Source: Cephalotus follicularis
Lineage: Eukaryota; Streptophyta; Magnoliopsida; Oxalidales; Cephalotaceae
Assembly: GCA_001972305.1 (NCBI GenBank)
Contig: BDDD01001974.1
Coordinates: forward strand, 186,001-250,000
Reading direction: 5' to 3'
Length of the DNA: 64,000 bases
In this document: positions 62,312 to 64,000 of the stretch, piece after piece
How positions within the stretch are numbered: position 1 is the first letter of the stretch
Layout of the letters: each line of letters begins with the position of its first letter
Translations under genes and position numbers: made by a program
The notes under the pieces: model-generated
Databases searched by the model: none
Told to the model about the DNA's origin: nothing
What the model saw: the letters and a program-made list of their open reading frames with translations, nothing else

Positions 62312-62533
62312 TATAAAAGGAGCCCTACCTCACTAAGCCACTCTTTTACGCCTTCTGATTTCTTGCCAATACTCTTGAGAATTCTTGAGATCTCCAGTTT
62401 CTTCAACCTTGAATCTTCATCTTCCAACCATCTTTCATTCGAGTTTCTGGGTAAGTTGATAGTCCCTTTGCTGTTCTAAGTTAGATCTGAGTCTCTTCTT
62501 GCCTCTTTTCTCGCATTTTTTGAATTGATCTAG
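62312..62533 (+). promoter_or_regulatory. Promoter and spliced leader of the opposing gene, third copy
   Basis: TATAAAA at 62312-62318, a GTAAGT donor at 62451-62456, and a CTAG acceptor whose AG (62532-62533) directly precedes the ATG. All three signals are intact here. Confidence 0.65.
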
Positions 62534-64000
62534 ATGGCCAGAACCAAACGAACTGCTAGGGTTTCTCCTCCCTTAGAGGTTGAACCCCTGGCCATGGTGG
62601 TTCCCCCTGCCGAGAGTCCCCTTTCTTCTTAGGGTAGCCTGGGGACTGCAGCGGGTGAGCCTACCGTTCCTGTCACCGAGGCTGACACCTCTGCCCCTGA
62701 CTGCTTTGGTGTCAGCGCTCTTTCTCGCACCGAGGTGCTTGAGCTCACTACCAAGTACAATTTCCCTTCTGGGTTGAGATTTTGTCTCCCCTCGGATCCT
62801 CAAATGGTCACAGAGAGTAGAGAGGGCCTCTTTGTTGTCTTCGAGGGGGCTCTTTCTCATGGTCTGAGGATCCCAATACCCTCTTTTGCCCTCTCAGTCT
62901 TGGAAGCGTTTAAACTCCATCCTTCTCTTCTCCAATCCCAATCTTGGAGCTTCATTATAGGTTTCCTAGTTAGGTGTCTGGAGTCCGAGGTGTCCGCCAT
63001 AGTGGAATTGTTCAAACATTTCCATGTCATCTTGTCCTCGCCAGGGAAACGTGGCTATTTTTTCAAGTCACGTCTCGGCATAAAAAAACTTCTTACCAAA
63101 CCTACCCAGTCCATTAAAAATTGGAGGAAAAAATACTTCCTCACAAAAAACTTTGAGGGGTTCACTCCCCCTGTCTGGTATGACTCCTTGGAGACTACAC
63201 GTCTCAACGGGAGGCCCGTATTGATAACGGCCGAGAACCTGGACTTCGATAAGCTCATCCACCTGGAGCCCGAGGAGGTGAACTCTGTCGTGGTCGAGGA
63301 ACGTCTGCTCCGAGTTGGGCTAAGTGTAGTTCCCAGCCAAGGATCACACTCGGCCGAGGTCGAGGAAGCCTCAGGGGATGAGGGGTCCCCAGTCCAATCC
63401 ATGCCCCAAGAGATGGGGGAAAACTGTATAAAACTTTCGTCTCCTCCGTCTTTCTTGTCTTCATTCTTCCATTGTCTTGTAGTTCAATTTTAGATTACTG
63501 ACTTCTTTATCTCTTGTGTAGCAATGGCTTCTCGGCGTGGATTTGATGCCCTGTTCAATGCCACCAAGGTCACCAAGCATTCCTCATCCGCAGCAGACAA
63601 GCAGAAGGCTGCAGAGGAAGCAGCCAAGCAGAAGGAGAAGGCTGCTTCCGAGGGGGCCAAGCAGAGGGCCAAGGCTACCGCCACCGGGGCCAAGCAAATG
63701 AAGAAGGCTGCAGCTGCAGCCAAGGATAAAGGAGCCAAACGTCCTGCCAGTGGGCGTTCCTCTGGCGGTCCCCCTCGTCCCCCAAGCAAAAAGGGGAGAC
63801 TTATCACTGAGACCGAGTTGGACTCCATCCTCGGCCGGACCTCAGACGTCCCTATCATCCTGCCTCCTCATCGGGACGTGGAGAGGATGATCGAAGAGCT
63901 GGAGGGGGTTGGGAATGGCTCCTCTAGTCTGGACACGCAGGGGGTGCCATTCTCCCTTAGTTCTCTCTGCCTCTTTCCAGACGATCTGAAGGAAATGGAG
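62534..64000 (+). pseudogene. Opposing gene, third copy (cut by window end)
   Basis: Exon 1 is 62534-63425, exactly 892 nt as in the other two copies. Exon 2 starts at 63522 (MASRRGFDALFNATK) and stays open to the window end, though exon 3 is not visible. A TAG at 62630-62632 (codon 33) breaks exon 1. The gypsy-type transposon domain is otherwise complete: YNFPSGLRFCLPSDPQ, SWSFIIGFLVRCLESE, SIKNWRKKYFLTKNFEG. The stop position differs from those in the other copies. Confidence 0.82.

Larger units (their letters stand above)
61909..64000 (-). mobile_element. Internal part of a Tat-type element, running off the window
   Basis: Continues directly from the LTR at 61072-61908 through a diverged polypurine tract (minus strand CCAGAGGGACATA) into the promoter, leader and first two exons of the opposing gene. 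gag-pol would lie beyond 64000. Confidence 0.8.

Noticed and set aside
1-64000. CRISPR arrays, rRNA or tRNA genes
   Set aside because: No regularly spaced direct repeats of CRISPR type and no rRNA or convincing tRNA cloverleaf were recognised. The repeats seen are plant mobile elements and microsatellites.

Overview
This is an AT-rich stretch of a eudicot nuclear genome, probably a woody plant (inferred; the species cannot be fixed from sequence alone). Two intron-containing host genes and one microRNA gene sit among many mobile elements. Host genes: (1) 262-6051 (+), ten coding exons of an SPX-MFS vacuolar phosphate transporter (PHT5/VPT family, about 698 aa); (2) 33554-36869 (+), six coding exons of a HOTHEAD-like GMC oxidoreductase (about 590 aa); (3) about 58400-58531 (+), a MIR399 hairpin whose 3' arm is a 21-nt miR399, with two adjacent PHR1-type P1BS motifs about 120-135 bp upstream. 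The transporter and MIR399 both belong to phosphate homeostasis, so the window carries two parts of that network about 52 kb apart.

Layout. 6-9 kb: AT-rich spacer with two MITE-like inverted-repeat elements. 9.5-14.6 kb: a decayed hAT transposase gene (-) split by a 2.9-kb LTR-type unit. Three related 2.8-2.9-kb units (10490-13364, 15330-18091 and, inverted, 28438-31232) and one unrelated 2.9-kb unit (23358-26265) begin with TG, end with CA and have 5-bp flanking duplications, so they look like solo LTRs. 19843-21702 is an internally deleted Ty3/gypsy derivative. 37-39.6 kb holds MITE-like and simple repeats.

39.6-64 kb is dominated by one Ty3/gypsy family of the Tat type. The reference copy, 39608-51607, has perfect 5-bp target duplications (CCATC), two 974-bp LTRs, a primer-binding site, a polypurine tract, a gag-pol frame on the minus strand with six premature stops and no frameshift, a second archaeal-type RNase H domain, and an oppositely oriented spliced gene with its own TATA box. 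That opposing gene (putative gypsy-type transposon domain plus coiled coil) recurs at 54335-56061 and 62534-64000, and its promoter and leader also survive in the 19843-21702 derivative. Its coding splice sites and exon lengths are conserved between copies, while each copy carries a different stop codon.

The most unusual structures are the conserved spliced opposing gene, the derivative at 53797-57672 whose ends are inverted rather than direct LTR repeats yet which has a matching 5-bp flank, and the phosphate pair of SPX-MFS transporter and MIR399. All exon boundaries are read by eye from GT/AG sites, reading frame and family resemblance.
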